Assembly: GCF_036345915.1 (NCBI RefSeq)
Contig: NZ_CP107785.1
Span: 5,828,001-5,892,000, forward strand
Direction: 5' to 3'
DNA length: 64,000 bases
DNA from: Nocardia sp. NBC_00565
Lineage (GTDB): Bacteria; Actinomycetota; Actinomycetes; Mycobacteriales; Mycobacteriaceae
Position 1 is the first letter of the stretch. Each line of letters begins with the position of its first letter. This document shows, piece after piece, positions 34,781-44,959 of the stretch. The position numbers were made by a program, and so were the translations under genes. The notes below the pieces were generated by a model, which saw only the letters and a list, made by a program, of their open reading frames with translations, was not told the origin of the DNA and did not search any database.

Positions 34781-36634
34781 TCACAACACCCTCGTTGCGT
34801 CGCGGCGGGCATGTGTCAGCTTGTTCAATTCGACTAACGCCACCGACGCGAGACTGAACGCGGTGCCGGGCTGCTCGTCCACCAGCTTCCTGGCACGGGT
34901 CAGGTACTCCTCGACGTCGGCGAGCATACGCCGGTTGTCAGAGATGTCCTCGACACTGACGCCCAGCATGCCCTGATTGAACAAATGATCTGCCTCGTTG
35001 AGCAATTCGACCGTCCGCACGACCATCGCGGATGCCCGCAACGGCTCCTCCCGGAAGGTACGGTCGGCGGCGACCAGACATTCGATTATCCGCTCGGTCA
35101 GGTACCAGGACGGCTCGATCTCGGGATCCGCGCCGTTACCGCCGAATACGCGCGTCGGATCGTCCCAGAGCCCGGCAGCGGGACCGACCCGCAGCATTCG
35201 TCGATCGAGATGCTCCATCGACAGTTCGGCCAATTGCATCAGCCGGTCGCGGGCCGCGACATTGCCGGACAGCCGGGCCGCCTGCAGGGTGCGCTCGAGC
35301 AATACCGCGGCGAAATCCGATACCTGCCACTCCAATCGCGGTCCCCGGTCCACCTCCTCGGTACCGACCAGCATGAGCCGCACGCCGGGGGTGTGCAGAC
35401 GCACCGCCGGGTCGTCCCTGGCGGGTCTGCGGGTGATCCGGCCGCGCCGCGCCAGCTCGTCGAAAATGGCTACGGCCCTGGTCAAGTCGTCGTCGGAGGC
35501 AGTCCGGCTGACCAGATCCTGAATCAGCACCGCGGAGACGATGAGACTGTAGTAGTCCGACTCGTCGCCGTCGGAGGTGCGCCAGGGAATATCCTCCAGC
35601 GGCCATGCGGCGGGTCCGAAGCGGGCGATGGTCGACCAATAGCGCTGGGTCAGGTCCCAGCGGATTCGCAATGCCTCGGCCAGGCGATACTGCTGTTCGC
35701 TGAGCAGGTCCAGTTCGCGGGTGCGTTGCGATATGAGGTCATTGATGCCGTCGAGCGCGACGACGGTGAAGTACAGATACGGTCGGGGATCGGCGATTCC
35801 GGGCTGTTCCGCGATGGCGGCGTCGACGAATCCAACGGCGGCGGCATCCTTGGCCACACCCCAGGTCCAGCCGCATTCGAAGAGCAACCCGTCGTCGTCG
35901 AGCTGAGTATCCGGGGTCTGGCCGAGCGTGATGTCGTTGCGCAGCCGGGCCCGGACGCGTTCGAGGGCGTCGCACACCTCGCGCAGCACCGTCTCCTCGC
36001 GCCGGTCGCCCTGATTGAGTATGCTCAAAATCACCTGTCCCGCAGGCGATTTCGGTGCCACCGTATTGACGACGAAACTGCGCACCAGACCCGTCATCGC
36101 GGCGGTTAGCCGGTCGCTGAGCTTGGCGGCGAGGGTATCGATCCGGTCGACGGGTTCGCGATGCGCCTTGCTGCGCAGCGAACCCTTGTACCCCCTCAGG
36201 AAGCGCATTCCGGCGAGGCATACGGTCAGCGACATCGAGTATGCGGCGACGACCTCGATATCGCGCTGTTCGGCGGTGGGTTTCCGGTGATCCGAGGATC
36301 GCAAGTAGCTGCCCGCAGCGAAGTTCGGCCGGCCTTCCGCGCCCGTGTTCCGCTCGATGTACTGCTCCAGCAAGCACACTACGAAGCCGCCGATCTGCAT
36401 CGGACCCCTGAGCGGCTCTAGGGCCGCAATGACGTCGTCCTCCATGCGATCCGGGACATCCAGCGCGAAGATATCGATCTCGGTGGCCGGATACAGCAGG
36501 CATAGAATCTGCTCGGAATCGCTGATGGAGTTGGCGCCCCCTTTCCCGCCCCAGCGCCAGTCTCGACCATCCCAGCATGTGGTCATCATCGCGCGCCACA
36601 CATCCAGAATCTGTTGCCTAGGTCGGATTCTCAC
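34781..36634 (-). CDS. SCO2524-like protein, cassette B
   Basis: An intact paralogue of the gene at 27899, 617 residues from GTG 36634. It shares MRIRPRQQ, GANSISDSEQILCLLYPATE, EDIPWRTSDGDESDYYSLIV and VALVELNKLTHARRDATR. No frameshift or internal stop is present, although its partner genes are lost. It has no domain of known function and no membrane segment. Retention of an open frame suggests it is still used, possibly with the partner proteins of cassette A (inference). Confidence 0.8.
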   Translation of the reverse strand: MRIRPRQQILDVWRAMMTTCWDGRDWRWGGKGGANSISDSEQILCLLYPATEIDIFALDVPDRMEDDVIAALEPLRGPMQIGGFVVCLLEQYIERNTGAEGRPNFAAGSYLRSSDHRKPTAEQRDIEVVAAYSMSLTVCLAGMRFLRGYKGSLRSKAHREPVDRIDTLAAKLSDRLTAAMTGLVRSFVVNTVAPKSPAGQVILSILNQGDRREETVLREVCDALERVRARLRNDITLGQTPDTQLDDDGLLFECGWTWGVAKDAAAVGFVDAAIAEQPGIADPRPYLYFTVVALDGINDLISQRTRELDLLSEQQYRLAEALRIRWDLTQRYWSTIARFGPAAWPLEDIPWRTSDGDESDYYSLIVSAVLIQDLVSRTASDDDLTRAVAIFDELARRGRITRRPARDDPAVRLHTPGVRLMLVGTEEVDRGPRLEWQVSDFAAVLLERTLQAARLSGNVAARDRLMQLAELSMEHLDRRMLRVGPAAGLWDDPTRVFGGNGADPEIEPSWYLTERIIECLVAADRTFREEPLRASAMVVRTVELLNEADHLFNQGMLGVSVEDISDNRRMLADVEEYLTRARKLVDEQPGTAFSLASVALVELNKLTHARRDATRVL

Positions 36635-36937
36635 CAGCCGCCGTCCTCACCCCATACCGCAGAAGATGCTCATCGACACCACAGCCCGCGAACATCAAAT
36701 TTAGCACGACGCAGCACACTCACACCGAGCCGCGGGCGGGGCCGAAGCTTCCCTTCCGTCATCCCCAGAGCAGACCGCAGAGTCGTTGGAACACGGCCCA
36801 CCGCACAGCATTCGACAGCCGTGGAACCGAATAGCGTAACCACCACAGCGCGCGGCGATCGTCGGGCATGAGGTCGACTACAACGGCGCTCTCGCTCTAT
36901 CGGGACCGTGCCCGCTGTCGGCAGCGGAAAGGGTATC
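36635..36937. other. Intergenic region upstream of cassette B
   Basis: No gene, repeat or clear promoter was recognised in these 303 bases. The minus-strand sequence just before the GTG at 36634 contains GAGGA at suitable distance. The first 140 bases are less GC-rich than the surroundings and may hold the cassette B promoter. Confidence 0.4.
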
Positions 36938-37789
36938 TCAGAGCATGAGTCGGACCATGTCCGCCGTACGCGCCAAGCCGGGGAAAGCTTCGGGCGTCGA
37001 CCGCGGATGCAATGCGTGCACAGCAAGCCGAAACATGACCGCGCGCAACAACATTTGCGGCCACTCGGGAAGGTCGGACCAGCGCACGAGCAGACCGTCG
37101 TCGGCCCCACCCCACGCGAGTGCGTCGATGACGATAACGCCGGCCGCCCATGGCGCGGGACGCCAATAGGGTGTGATATCGGTGAGGCCGGGTGTAAAGA
37201 CCCCTTCGAAAAGTACTGTGCCGAACAGATCTCCATGCACCAATTGCGCTGGTGTTTGGACCGGTTTGCGAAGAGTGGCCAGTTGGCCGATCAATTCCAT
37301 GCTGCGCACACCGTCCGGCGAGGTGGTCGGCGGTGTCCCACCCGCGCGCAGACTGCGCAGCGGCACTGCCTCCCACGCGGCGCGGTCGGCGGCGACGAAG
37401 ACGTCGACATCCACCCATGGCGCGACGGGCGGCTGCACGAGGAATCGCGGTCGTTCGAGGTGTGTGGTCGCCTGATGTAGTCGAAGCGATACCGAAACCA
37501 CCTCGTCGTGGCGTGGTTCCGGAACCCCCTCCAGGAAAGTGTCCGCGCGCCAACCGGATACGACGTAGCGGCCGTCGGTGGCCCGCACCGGGCGGGCCAA
37601 ACGTAGGCCGTCGACCTTGAGTGTCTCGCGAACCTTCGCCGACCATGCCGCCCTGGCATGGTCGGCGACCGGGCTCAGCACCACATCACCGAGACGCCAA
37701 CCGCCGTCCCAATCTCCCAGCGAAACCGGGGTCACTTCGCGCAGACCGAACGTGGCGCGCACGTGCTCGGGGGGTTCCACAGAAGTCAC
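36938..37789 (-). CDS. TIGR02569-type actinobacterial kinase-like protein
   Basis: A 283-residue protein of the actinobacterium-specific TIGR02569 family, distantly related to aminoglycoside phosphotransferases. VRATFGLREVTPVSLGDWDG begins the protein and AQLVHGDLFGTVLFEGVFTP carries the HGD-like catalytic block; VIVIDALAWGGAD follows. The position beside moeZ matches M. tuberculosis Rv3205c (from memory). Activity is unproven. Confidence 0.83.
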   Translation of the reverse strand: MTSVEPPEHVRATFGLREVTPVSLGDWDGGWRLGDVVLSPVADHARAAWSAKVRETLKVDGLRLARPVRATDGRYVVSGWRADTFLEGVPEPRHDEVVSVSLRLHQATTHLERPRFLVQPPVAPWVDVDVFVAADRAAWEAVPLRSLRAGGTPPTTSPDGVRSMELIGQLATLRKPVQTPAQLVHGDLFGTVLFEGVFTPGLTDITPYWRPAPWAAGVIVIDALAWGGADDGLLVRWSDLPEWPQMLLRAVMFRLAVHALHPRSTPEAFPGLARTADMVRLML

Positions 37790-37843
37790 GGCCGTACCGT
37801 ACTCCCGGGATCCGGCAGGGTTGAGGATGCCGCGCCGTGGGCG

Positions 37844-39028
37844 TCAGTACACCGGCAGCGACTTGTCGACCTGGTTTGCCCAGGCGACGATGCCGCCCTG
37901 GACGTGCGTCGCGTCGGCGAAACCGGCGTTCTTGAGCACGGCCAAGACCTCGGCCGAGCGGATGCCGGTCTTGCAGTGCAACACGATCGGACGGTTCTGC
38001 GGCAGCTGCGACAGCGCCTCACCGGAGAGGAAGCGATCCTTCGGGATCAGCTTCGCACCCTCGATGTGCACGATGTCCCATTCGACCGGTTCGCGGACAT
38101 CGATCAGCTCGATCTCCTTGCCCGCGTCGATCAGCTCCTTGAGCTCGCGCGCGGTGATCGTGGAACCGGCCGCGGCGGCTTGCCCCTCATCGGAGACCAC
38201 ACCGCAGAAAGCCTCGTAATCGATCAGTTCGGTGATCGGCTGACGCTCCGGATCGCGGCGCAGCTTGATGGTCCGGTAGTTCATGTCCAGTGCGTCGTAC
38301 ACCATCAGACGGCCGAGCAGCGGTTCACCGATGCCGGTGATCAGCTTGATCGCCTCGGTGACCATGACCGAACCGATCGAGGCGCACAGCACGCCGAGCA
38401 CGCCGCCCTCGGCGCAGGAGGGCACCATGCCGGGCGGCGGGGCCTCCGGGTACAGATCGCGGTAGTTGATGCCGCGACCGTCGGGCGCGTCCTCCCAGAA
38501 GACCGAGACCTGGCCCTCGAAGCGATAGATGGAGCCCCACACGTACGGCTTGCCCGCCAGCACCGCCGCGTCGTTGACCAGGTAGCGGGTGGCGAAGTTG
38601 TCGGTGCCGTCGACGATCAGGTCGTATTCGGCGAACAGTTCGACCGCGTTCTCCGGCTCCAACCGGATCTTGTGCAGCCCGACATTGATTCCGGAATTGA
38701 TCTCCAGGATCGAATCGCGCGCGCTGTCGGCCTTCGGGCGGCCGATATCGGATTCACCGTGGATGATCTGGCGCTGCAGGTTGGACGCGTCGACCTCATC
38801 GAATTCGACGATGCCGAGCGTGCCGACACCGGCGGCCGCCAGATACAGCAGTGCGGGCGAACCGAGCCCACCGGCGCCGATCACCAGCACCTTGGCGTTC
38901 TTCAGCCGTTTCTGCCCGTCCACACCCAGGTCGGGGATGATCAGATGACGGCTGTAGCGGGCGATCTCGTCCTTGGTCAGCTCCGCGGCCGGTTCGACCA
39001 GCGGCGGCAGGGACTTCGGTGATGACAC
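37844..39028 (-). CDS. moeZ: Adenylyltransferase/sulfurtransferase MoeZ
   Basis: A two-domain enzyme of 394 residues. The N-terminal ThiF/MoeB-like adenylation domain has LVIGAGGLGSPALLYLAAAG and DGTDNFATRYLVNDAAV. The C-terminal rhodanese domain has the active-site cysteine in VLHCKTGIRSAEVL. It activates sulfur-carrier proteins for molybdopterin, thiamine and cysteine pathways, and thus supports the NarG cofactor. GTG 39028 is chosen because GAGGAG lies 8 bases upstream and known MoeZ proteins begin near SPKSLPPLVEPA. It is preceded by DUF3152 as in mycobacteria. Confidence 0.92.
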   Translation of the reverse strand: MSSPKSLPPLVEPAAELTKDEIARYSRHLIIPDLGVDGQKRLKNAKVLVIGAGGLGSPALLYLAAAGVGTLGIVEFDEVDASNLQRQIIHGESDIGRPKADSARDSILEINSGINVGLHKIRLEPENAVELFAEYDLIVDGTDNFATRYLVNDAAVLAGKPYVWGSIYRFEGQVSVFWEDAPDGRGINYRDLYPEAPPPGMVPSCAEGGVLGVLCASIGSVMVTEAIKLITGIGEPLLGRLMVYDALDMNYRTIKLRRDPERQPITELIDYEAFCGVVSDEGQAAAAGSTITARELKELIDAGKEIELIDVREPVEWDIVHIEGAKLIPKDRFLSGEALSQLPQNRPIVLHCKTGIRSAEVLAVLKNAGFADATHVQGGIVAWANQVDKSLPVY

Positions 39029-39170
39029 GTCCAGGGCTCCTCGAATCAATTGGCCGATCGCTATGCGGTGGCTCAGCGCCTAATAGGTAAACACCGACAA
39101 CCGGGCCGTTCTTCCCGTCCATATTCTCGCACCCGGCGTTCGCCGAATCGACGGGGTCGCGGGGGTGTAC

Positions 39171-40322
39171 TCATCCGCGTGGATAAGGCCAGGGATTGAA
39201 GCGACAGCGCTTGCCGTCCATCGGGACCACCCCGTCCGGATCGAGCGCGGCGATGTCGTTGTTCCTGGTGCCGAAGGTCTGCTGCATCATCACCGGCGCG
39301 AGTCCGCCGTCGGTCTCACACGGCTGATGCTGGTGGTAGCCGATCGCATGGCCGACCTCGTGGTTGACCTGGTACTGCCGGTAGGAGCCGATATCGCCCT
39401 CGAAGGCCAGCGCGCCGCGCACCCAGCGCACCTCGGAGAGCACCACCCGGCGTAGGTCGGCGTTGAAGCAGGAGGAGTCGATCGGAATATCGAAACCGCA
39501 TGCCTTGCGCGAGGATTCGCGGGAGGCGAGGGAGATGCGGAAGTCGGGCTCCCCCTTGTCGATGCGCCGGAAGGCGAATTTGGTGTCGTGCGCCCAGCTC
39601 TTGGGATTGCCCAACGTGCTGTCGACCAGCTTGGCCACGGATTCGTCCCCGCCGAATCCGGAAGTGTCGACGCCGTCCTCGATTTCGACGGTGTACTTGA
39701 AATGGAACTCCGCACCGGTGCCCACCGGTCCGGTGGTCCCGGGCACCACATGCCATGTGCCCGTACCGGTTTCGGTGAACAGTCCGCCGTCGGGCAGCGC
39801 GCCGGTCGGCAGATTCGTCGGGAAGTGACCGTCGCCGGGCGGTGCGCCGATGATGCCCGCGGACGCCGCGCGCGGACTCAGTCGCCCGAATCCCGGCGCC
39901 CCGCCGGCCATCTTCGCGGGATCGGTGCCACTGCGCACCGCGTCCACGATCACCAGCACGGTGATCACGAACAGCACGGGTAAGGCGTAGGCGCGCCAAC
40001 CATAGGTCGAGACGAAGCGACCGATCGCACTCTGTTTCTTGGCCTCGCGCTCGGGTCTCGGTGCGCGCGAATGATTCTCATCGACGGCGGTGGGATCCCA
40101 CTGGGCCCGCAACGGCTGATAGGAGCGATCCACCGGTGGTTCGTACAGGCCGAGTGGGTCATAGAGCTCGAGGCCGTTCTTATCCAGCTGCGGCCCTTCC
40201 ACAGAGCCCGAGACTACGGAACCGGACGCGGTGGAGCCAGCGGTCCGGCGCGCTTCTCGCCCGCCGGACGCGTTCGGTGGGCCGGAATCGTGTGCCTGAG
40301 GCCCGTTCGCGCGCAGGTTCAC
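39171..40322 (-). CDS. DUF3152 membrane-anchored zinc-metalloprotease-like protein
   Basis: A 383-residue protein from GTG 40322; the start is uncertain because the open frame reaches further, into the TetR promoter region. A long polar N terminus is followed by one membrane helix (AYALPVLFVITVLVIVDAV) and an extracytoplasmic DUF3152 domain. That domain holds the metzincin-like motif YQVNHEVGHAIGYHQH (HExxHxxGxxH). It corresponds to M. tuberculosis Rv3207c. Divergent from the TetR gene. Confidence 0.85.
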   Translation of the reverse strand: MNLRANGPQAHDSGPPNASGGREARRTAGSTASGSVVSGSVEGPQLDKNGLELYDPLGLYEPPVDRSYQPLRAQWDPTAVDENHSRAPRPEREAKKQSAIGRFVSTYGWRAYALPVLFVITVLVIVDAVRSGTDPAKMAGGAPGFGRLSPRAASAGIIGAPPGDGHFPTNLPTGALPDGGLFTETGTGTWHVVPGTTGPVGTGAEFHFKYTVEIEDGVDTSGFGGDESVAKLVDSTLGNPKSWAHDTKFAFRRIDKGEPDFRISLASRESSRKACGFDIPIDSSCFNADLRRVVLSEVRWVRGALAFEGDIGSYRQYQVNHEVGHAIGYHQHQPCETDGGLAPVMMQQTFGTRNNDIAALDPDGVVPMDGKRCRFNPWPYPRG

Positions 40323-40431
40323 GCCAACCAGAGTCTCACAGCACGCAATACCCTCGAACCGAGAACGGGGCCGGTCAGCTGCGAGATATCTCACCGAGTG
40401 GGCTTGATCTCCGGCCCCGATCCGCAAGTGA

Positions 40432-41172
<741 letters not shown>

Positions 41173-41188
41173 AATAGCTTCGAACGGC

Positions 41189-41222
41189 AGAGCCCCCGCA
41201 CTCGATCGAGTGCGGGGGCTCT
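41189..41222. terminator. Bidirectional palindromic terminator
   Basis: A perfect 34-base palindrome with arms AGAGCCCCCGCACTCGA lies between the convergent TetR and DUF3107 genes. It can fold on either strand and presumably ends both transcripts. Confidence 0.85.
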
Positions 41223-41244
41223 CGTCTGGGTGACGAGGTTCGGC

Positions 41245-41478
41245 TCAGACCGCGGCGAAGCCGACGCGACCGCCGGTGGCGGCGCCGATCTCGACGTAGG
41301 CGACCTTCGAGGCCTGGATCAGGAACTTGCGGCCCTTCTCGTCGGTGAGCGCGACGACGCCGCCCTCGCCGCTCAGCGCACCGGACACCAGCGCCTCGAC
41401 CTCTTCCGGGGTCTGCCCGCTGTTGATCACGAGCTCGCGCGGGCTATCCGAAATACCGATCTTGACCTCCACGGCCAA
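41245..41478 (-). CDS. DUF3107 family small protein
   Basis: A 77-residue acidic protein beginning MAVEVKIGISDSPRELVINS and containing GEGGVVALTDEKGRKFLIQA. It matches the actinobacterial DUF3107 family (Rv3208A/TB9.4 in M. tuberculosis, from memory). The function is unknown. Strong conservation of size and position next to the TetR gene makes the call secure. Confidence 0.9.
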   Translation of the reverse strand: MAVEVKIGISDSPRELVINSGQTPEEVEALVSGALSGEGGVVALTDEKGRKFLIQASKVAYVEIGAATGGRVGFAAV

Positions 41479-41573
41479 CCTCCGAACCTAGAGTCCTGTG
41501 TGCTGTCGAATCAAGGCTAATGCAGCACCCCGACGCCAGTACCATGCCCACCTGCGCTCAGAGCGAACAAATG

Positions 41574-42122
41574 CTACTTGGGCTCGATCAGCTGGATTTC
41601 GAGCTCGACCTTGACCGTATCGCTGAGCATGCCGGGCAGCGGGCCGCCGACGCCGAAGTCGGTGCGCTTGATGCTGCCGGTCGCGGAGAAGCCCGCGTGC
41701 CGGTCGCCGGTCCCGGCGAAGACCTGGACACCGCCCCACTCCACGTCGAGGGTCACCGGCTTGGTGATCCCGCCTAGCGTGGCCTCGCCCTCGACCTCGA
41801 ACGATTCGGTGACCTGGACCGGCTCGACGGCACGGAAGGACAGGGTGGGCCGGTTGGCGACATCGAGGAAGTCGGCGGTGCGGACGTGGTTGTCCCGATC
41901 CGGATTGCCGGTATCGAAGGAATCGAGGTAGATGGTGGCGCCGAGGGTGGCGAGTCCGGCGTCGTCGACGACGAATTCGGTCTCGAACTTGTTGAAGCGA
42001 CCCCGGACCTTGGAGATACCGAGGTGGCGAACCGTGAACTCGACCTGCGAGTGCGCGGCATCGAGTGCCCAGGAACCCGGGGTAAGTGACGTAGCGGTGG
42101 TGGACTCAGCAGAAGATGTCAT
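41574..42122 (-). CDS. YceI-family protein
   Basis: A 182-residue lipocalin-like YceI protein, probably binding an isoprenoid or other amphipathic molecule. LTPGSWALDAAHSQVEFTVR near the start, GRFNKFETEFVVDDA and DHPNR-like NPDRDNHVRTADFLDVANRP are family motifs. There is no signal peptide. ATG 42122 is chosen from the family start; an in-frame ATG lies a few codons upstream. Divergent from an XRE regulator. Confidence 0.88.
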   Translation of the reverse strand: MTSSAESTTATSLTPGSWALDAAHSQVEFTVRHLGISKVRGRFNKFETEFVVDDAGLATLGATIYLDSFDTGNPDRDNHVRTADFLDVANRPTLSFRAVEPVQVTESFEVEGEATLGGITKPVTLDVEWGGVQVFAGTGDRHAGFSATGSIKRTDFGVGGPLPGMLSDTVKVELEIQLIEPK

Positions 42123-42215
42123 GCCATAGACCATGACCGGACCGTGGTCCGTTAACCAGACCGCCGTTATCCTGGACTCGACAGGGCGGGGATAACCATC
42201 CCAGGACAGGGCACG

Positions 42216-43055
42216 ATGAAACGCATGGCACCGAACCCCTTTGCGGAATACCTCGTCGCACGCCGCGCCCAACTGCGGCCCGCCGACGTCGGTCTGCCCG
42301 AGGGCGGCCGCCGCCGGACCCCGGGTCTGCGCCGCGAAGAGGTCGCCGTGCGTGCCGGCGTGAGCGCCGACTATCTGGCCCGGCTGGAGCAGGGCCGCGA
42401 CACCAACCCGTCAGCGGCGGTCATCGACGCGCTCGCGCAGGCACTGCTGATCGAGGGCAAGGACCGCAACCACTTCGGCTGGCTCGCCGTCACCACGACC
42501 AACGAATCTCGCTGCCCCACCACCGAATCCGTCGAGGAGCACCCGACGCCCGCGATCGAGACCATCCTGCGCGCACTGCATCCCACCCCGGCGTTCGTGA
42601 TCGGGCGACGACTGAATGTGCTCGGCTGGAATCCAGCGTGGGCGGATATCGTGAAACCCCTTGGGCTGCTCGATAATCCGGAGGCGGTGAATCTGGCCTG
42701 GTTCACCTTCACACATCCGCGCGCCACCCAGGTGCTGCGCAATTGGGACGAGATGGCCAACAGCTTCTCGGCCGCACTGCGCAGCGCGACCATGCGCTGG
42801 CCGGGCGAGGACCGACTACTCGAACTGATCGCCGCGCTGCGCGAACACCCCGAGTTCGAAAGCCGTTGGCAGCCACAGCATATCGACGAGCTCGTCGCTG
42901 GCACGATGCGGTTGGACCACCCCGAGCACGGCCATCTCGATATCCCGTTCGAAACCCTGAACGCCGACCGCGATCAGGGCATCGTCGTCTGGCTCACCGA
43001 GCAGGCGCAGGCACAGTCCCCAGGCCTGCGACTGGTCCGCGCCGTCAACGAGTGA
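42216..43055 (+). CDS. XRE-family regulator with MmyB-like ligand domain
   Basis: A 279-residue regulator (ATG 42216; ATG 42225 also possible). The N-terminal HTH is RRTPGLRREEVAVRAGVSAD, YLARLEQGRDTNPSAAVID. The C-terminal MmyB-like ligand-binding domain contains RRLNVLGWNPAWADIV and LRNWDEMANSFSAALRS. This type often regulates a divergent gene, here yceI-like. Its TGA is followed immediately by the convergent stop of the ferritin-like gene. Confidence 0.9.
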   Translation: MKRMAPNPFAEYLVARRAQLRPADVGLPEGGRRRTPGLRREEVAVRAGVSADYLARLEQGRDTNPSAAVIDALAQALLIEGKDRNHFGWLAVTTTNESRCPTTESVEEHPTPAIETILRALHPTPAFVIGRRLNVLGWNPAWADIVKPLGLLDNPEAVNLAWFTFTHPRATQVLRNWDEMANSFSAALRSATMRWPGEDRLLELIAALREHPEFESRWQPQHIDELVAGTMRLDHPEHGHLDIPFETLNADRDQGIVVWLTEQAQAQSPGLRLVRAVNE

Positions 43056-43748
43056 TCAGATACCGAGCACGGCCATGCGCTCGGCATGGCTGGCCTGCAT
43101 GCGCTCGAACAGCGCGGCGATGCCGTTCAGGTCACCGGTCGCGGTGAGCACCAGATCGGTGAGTTCGTCGCGCTGGGCCATCACGTACTGCGCCTGGGTG
43201 ATCGCCTCACCGAGCAGCCGCCGCCCCCAGAGGGTGAGCCGGTCACGCTCGGAGCGGCTGGTCGCGACCGCCCGGCGCACTTCCTCCACCACGAATTCCG
43301 AGTGGCTGGTCTCGGCGAGCACATCCCGGACCACGGCGGTGACTTCGGGAGTCAGCGCACCCGCGATCTCGGTGTAGAAATCGGCGGCGATGCCGTCGCC
43401 GACGTAGAACTTCACCATCGACTCGAGCCAGGTCGAGGGGTCGGTGGAATCGTGGTAGGCATCCAGGGCGCGCACGAACGGTGCCATCGCATCGAAGATG
43501 TCCACACCGCGTTCGGCGAGCGCGGACTCCAGGGTTTCGAAGTGCCGCATCTCGGCGGCGGCCATCTTCGCGACAGCCACCCTGCCGCGCAGCGTCGGGG
43601 ACAGCTTCGCCTCCTCGGCCAGCCGGTAGAACGCGGAGATCTCACCGTAGGCGAGCACCGCGAACAGGTCGGTCACGCCGGAATCCTCGGCGGCGAACCG
43701 CGAGTCGGTCGTCGAAACTCCTAGTGCTGCGGATGACTGTGCTCCCAT
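43056..43748 (-). CDS. Ferritin-like protein (Rv3210c/MiaE-like)
   Basis: A 230-residue four-helix-bundle protein with diiron-type residues: LAYGEISAFYRLAEEAKLSP, AKMAAAEMRHFETLESAL (ExxxH-like), DFYTEIAGALTPEV and ETSHSEFVVEEVRRAV. The ATG at 43748 starts the family-like sequence; the open frame upstream contains only dispersed repeat DNA. The substrate is unknown; MiaE-like tRNA hydroxylases are the nearest described group. Confidence 0.83.
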   Translation of the reverse strand: MGAQSSAALGVSTTDSRFAAEDSGVTDLFAVLAYGEISAFYRLAEEAKLSPTLRGRVAVAKMAAAEMRHFETLESALAERGVDIFDAMAPFVRALDAYHDSTDPSTWLESMVKFYVGDGIAADFYTEIAGALTPEVTAVVRDVLAETSHSEFVVEEVRRAVATSRSERDRLTLWGRRLLGEAITQAQYVMAQRDELTDLVLTATGDLNGIAALFERMQASHAERMAVLGI

Positions 43749-43807
43749 ACCGAGACAGCGTAGTCCCGGTCCGTTACGCGGCACCGTCATCCCGTTACAT
43801 GTCGGCG

Positions 43808-43832
43808 TCATCCCGGCGAACGCTGGTATGGA
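43808..43832. repeat. Second copy of dispersed short hairpin repeat
   Basis: TCATCCCGGCG-AA-CGCTGG, then TATGGA, matches the element at 15633-15655 through the loop and into the right arm. A related GTCATCCCG fragment lies 20 bases upstream. It sits at the 3' edge of the alpha/beta hydrolase gene. Confidence 0.55.
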
Positions 43833-43833
43833 C

Positions 43834-44889
43834 TCAGGCCAACTCGGACAGGAACTTGTCGAGATAGGTCCACGTGGTGTCCCTGGCGGTGTCGCCGGTG
43901 AGTATGCCGAGGTGGCTGCCGGGGGCGGTTTCGTAACGCACCGACCGCGCGCCGGTGAGGGTGCCGATGCCCGCCTCGACGGCGGCGGCCGGCGTGATGA
44001 CATCGGTGGGCCCGCCGACCAGCAGCACCGGCGCGGTCACCTCGGCCAGCTCGATCCGGCGCCTGCCCAGTTGGACGACGCCGCGGCCGATGTCGTTGTT
44101 CAGGATCAGCCGGCCCCACAGCTGGCCGTAGAAACGGCCGGGATAGCCGGGCATCTCGGCCATGAAACGGTCGATGGACTCCATCTTGGCCAGGCTTTCG
44201 GTGCGGGCGATATTGCTCGCGACGAACCAGGGGCGGGTGAGTTCGCGGTCCCATGCGGTGACCCGGTAGGCGATCCTGGTCAGCGGCGCCGGAATGCCGC
44301 CCGCCGCGCGCACCGCGGTCGAGGTCGCGATGCCGCCGGTCAGCTTGGCGACCGCGCGCACCTGCGGGATGCCGGTCATCTTGTCGTAGTCCAGCGGCGA
44401 GCCGACCGCGGTGATGGAGCGGATCGGCAGTTCAGCGTGCGCGGCCGCGGTCAGCAGCGCCAAGGTACCGCCGATGGACCAGCCGACCAGATCGACGGGC
44501 CGACCGTCACGATCGGCGCAGGTGCGCAGGATCGCCTCGGGCAGGATGTCGTCGATCCAGGTCTCGAAACCCATCCGCCGGTCGGCGAAGGTGATCTCGC
44601 CGTAGTCGACGACATAGGGCGAGCGGCCCGTCTCGAGCAGAAACCGGGCCAGGCTCTGGTCCGGCCGCAGGTCGAAGCAGCTGGTCGGCGCGGCCAGCGG
44701 CGGCACCAGCAGTACCGCCGAATCCATTGCGGCGTCGGCGGATTCGGCGCCCTCGAAGCGGCGCAGCTGCCGATGCGGTTCGTCCCAGAGCACCGTCGAC
44801 GGGGCGGGATCCGGTGTCTCGACGCCTTGGCCGAAGGTCAGCGCCCAGGCATTGCGCGCGGCGGTGGTGACGGTGTCGGTGAAACTCAC
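43834..44889 (-). CDS. PHA-synthase-like alpha/beta hydrolase
   Basis: A 351-residue alpha/beta hydrolase. The nucleophile elbow is VDLVGWSIGGTLALLTAAAH (GWSIG), with VLLVGGPTDVITPAAAVEAG containing the likely Asp and ETAPGSHLGILTG the His. It resembles poly-3-hydroxyalkanoate synthase class III-like proteins common in mycolata, but the usual synthase Cys is Ser here, so hydrolase or acyltransferase activity is more likely. Single gene, start ATG 44889. Confidence 0.83.
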   Translation of the reverse strand: MSFTDTVTTAARNAWALTFGQGVETPDPAPSTVLWDEPHRQLRRFEGAESADAAMDSAVLLVPPLAAPTSCFDLRPDQSLARFLLETGRSPYVVDYGEITFADRRMGFETWIDDILPEAILRTCADRDGRPVDLVGWSIGGTLALLTAAAHAELPIRSITAVGSPLDYDKMTGIPQVRAVAKLTGGIATSTAVRAAGGIPAPLTRIAYRVTAWDRELTRPWFVASNIARTESLAKMESIDRFMAEMPGYPGRFYGQLWGRLILNNDIGRGVVQLGRRRIELAEVTAPVLLVGGPTDVITPAAAVEAGIGTLTGARSVRYETAPGSHLGILTGDTARDTTWTYLDKFLSELA

Positions 44890-44959
44890 AGCACAGAATC
44901 TCTCATATCTCGTTACCGACGGTAACAGGCAACTCCGGTTCGGACCGATCGGACACGGC

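Noticed and set aside
27600..36700. Prophage, integrative element or known anti-phage island
   Set aside because: No integrase, tRNA attachment site, structural phage gene or known defence nuclease was seen; the cassette resembles a chromosomal actinobacterial gene set.
43749..44003. Extended start of the ferritin-like protein
   Set aside because: The extra sequence translates dispersed repeat DNA (IPAFAGMT-like) and the end of the neighbouring gene in antisense.
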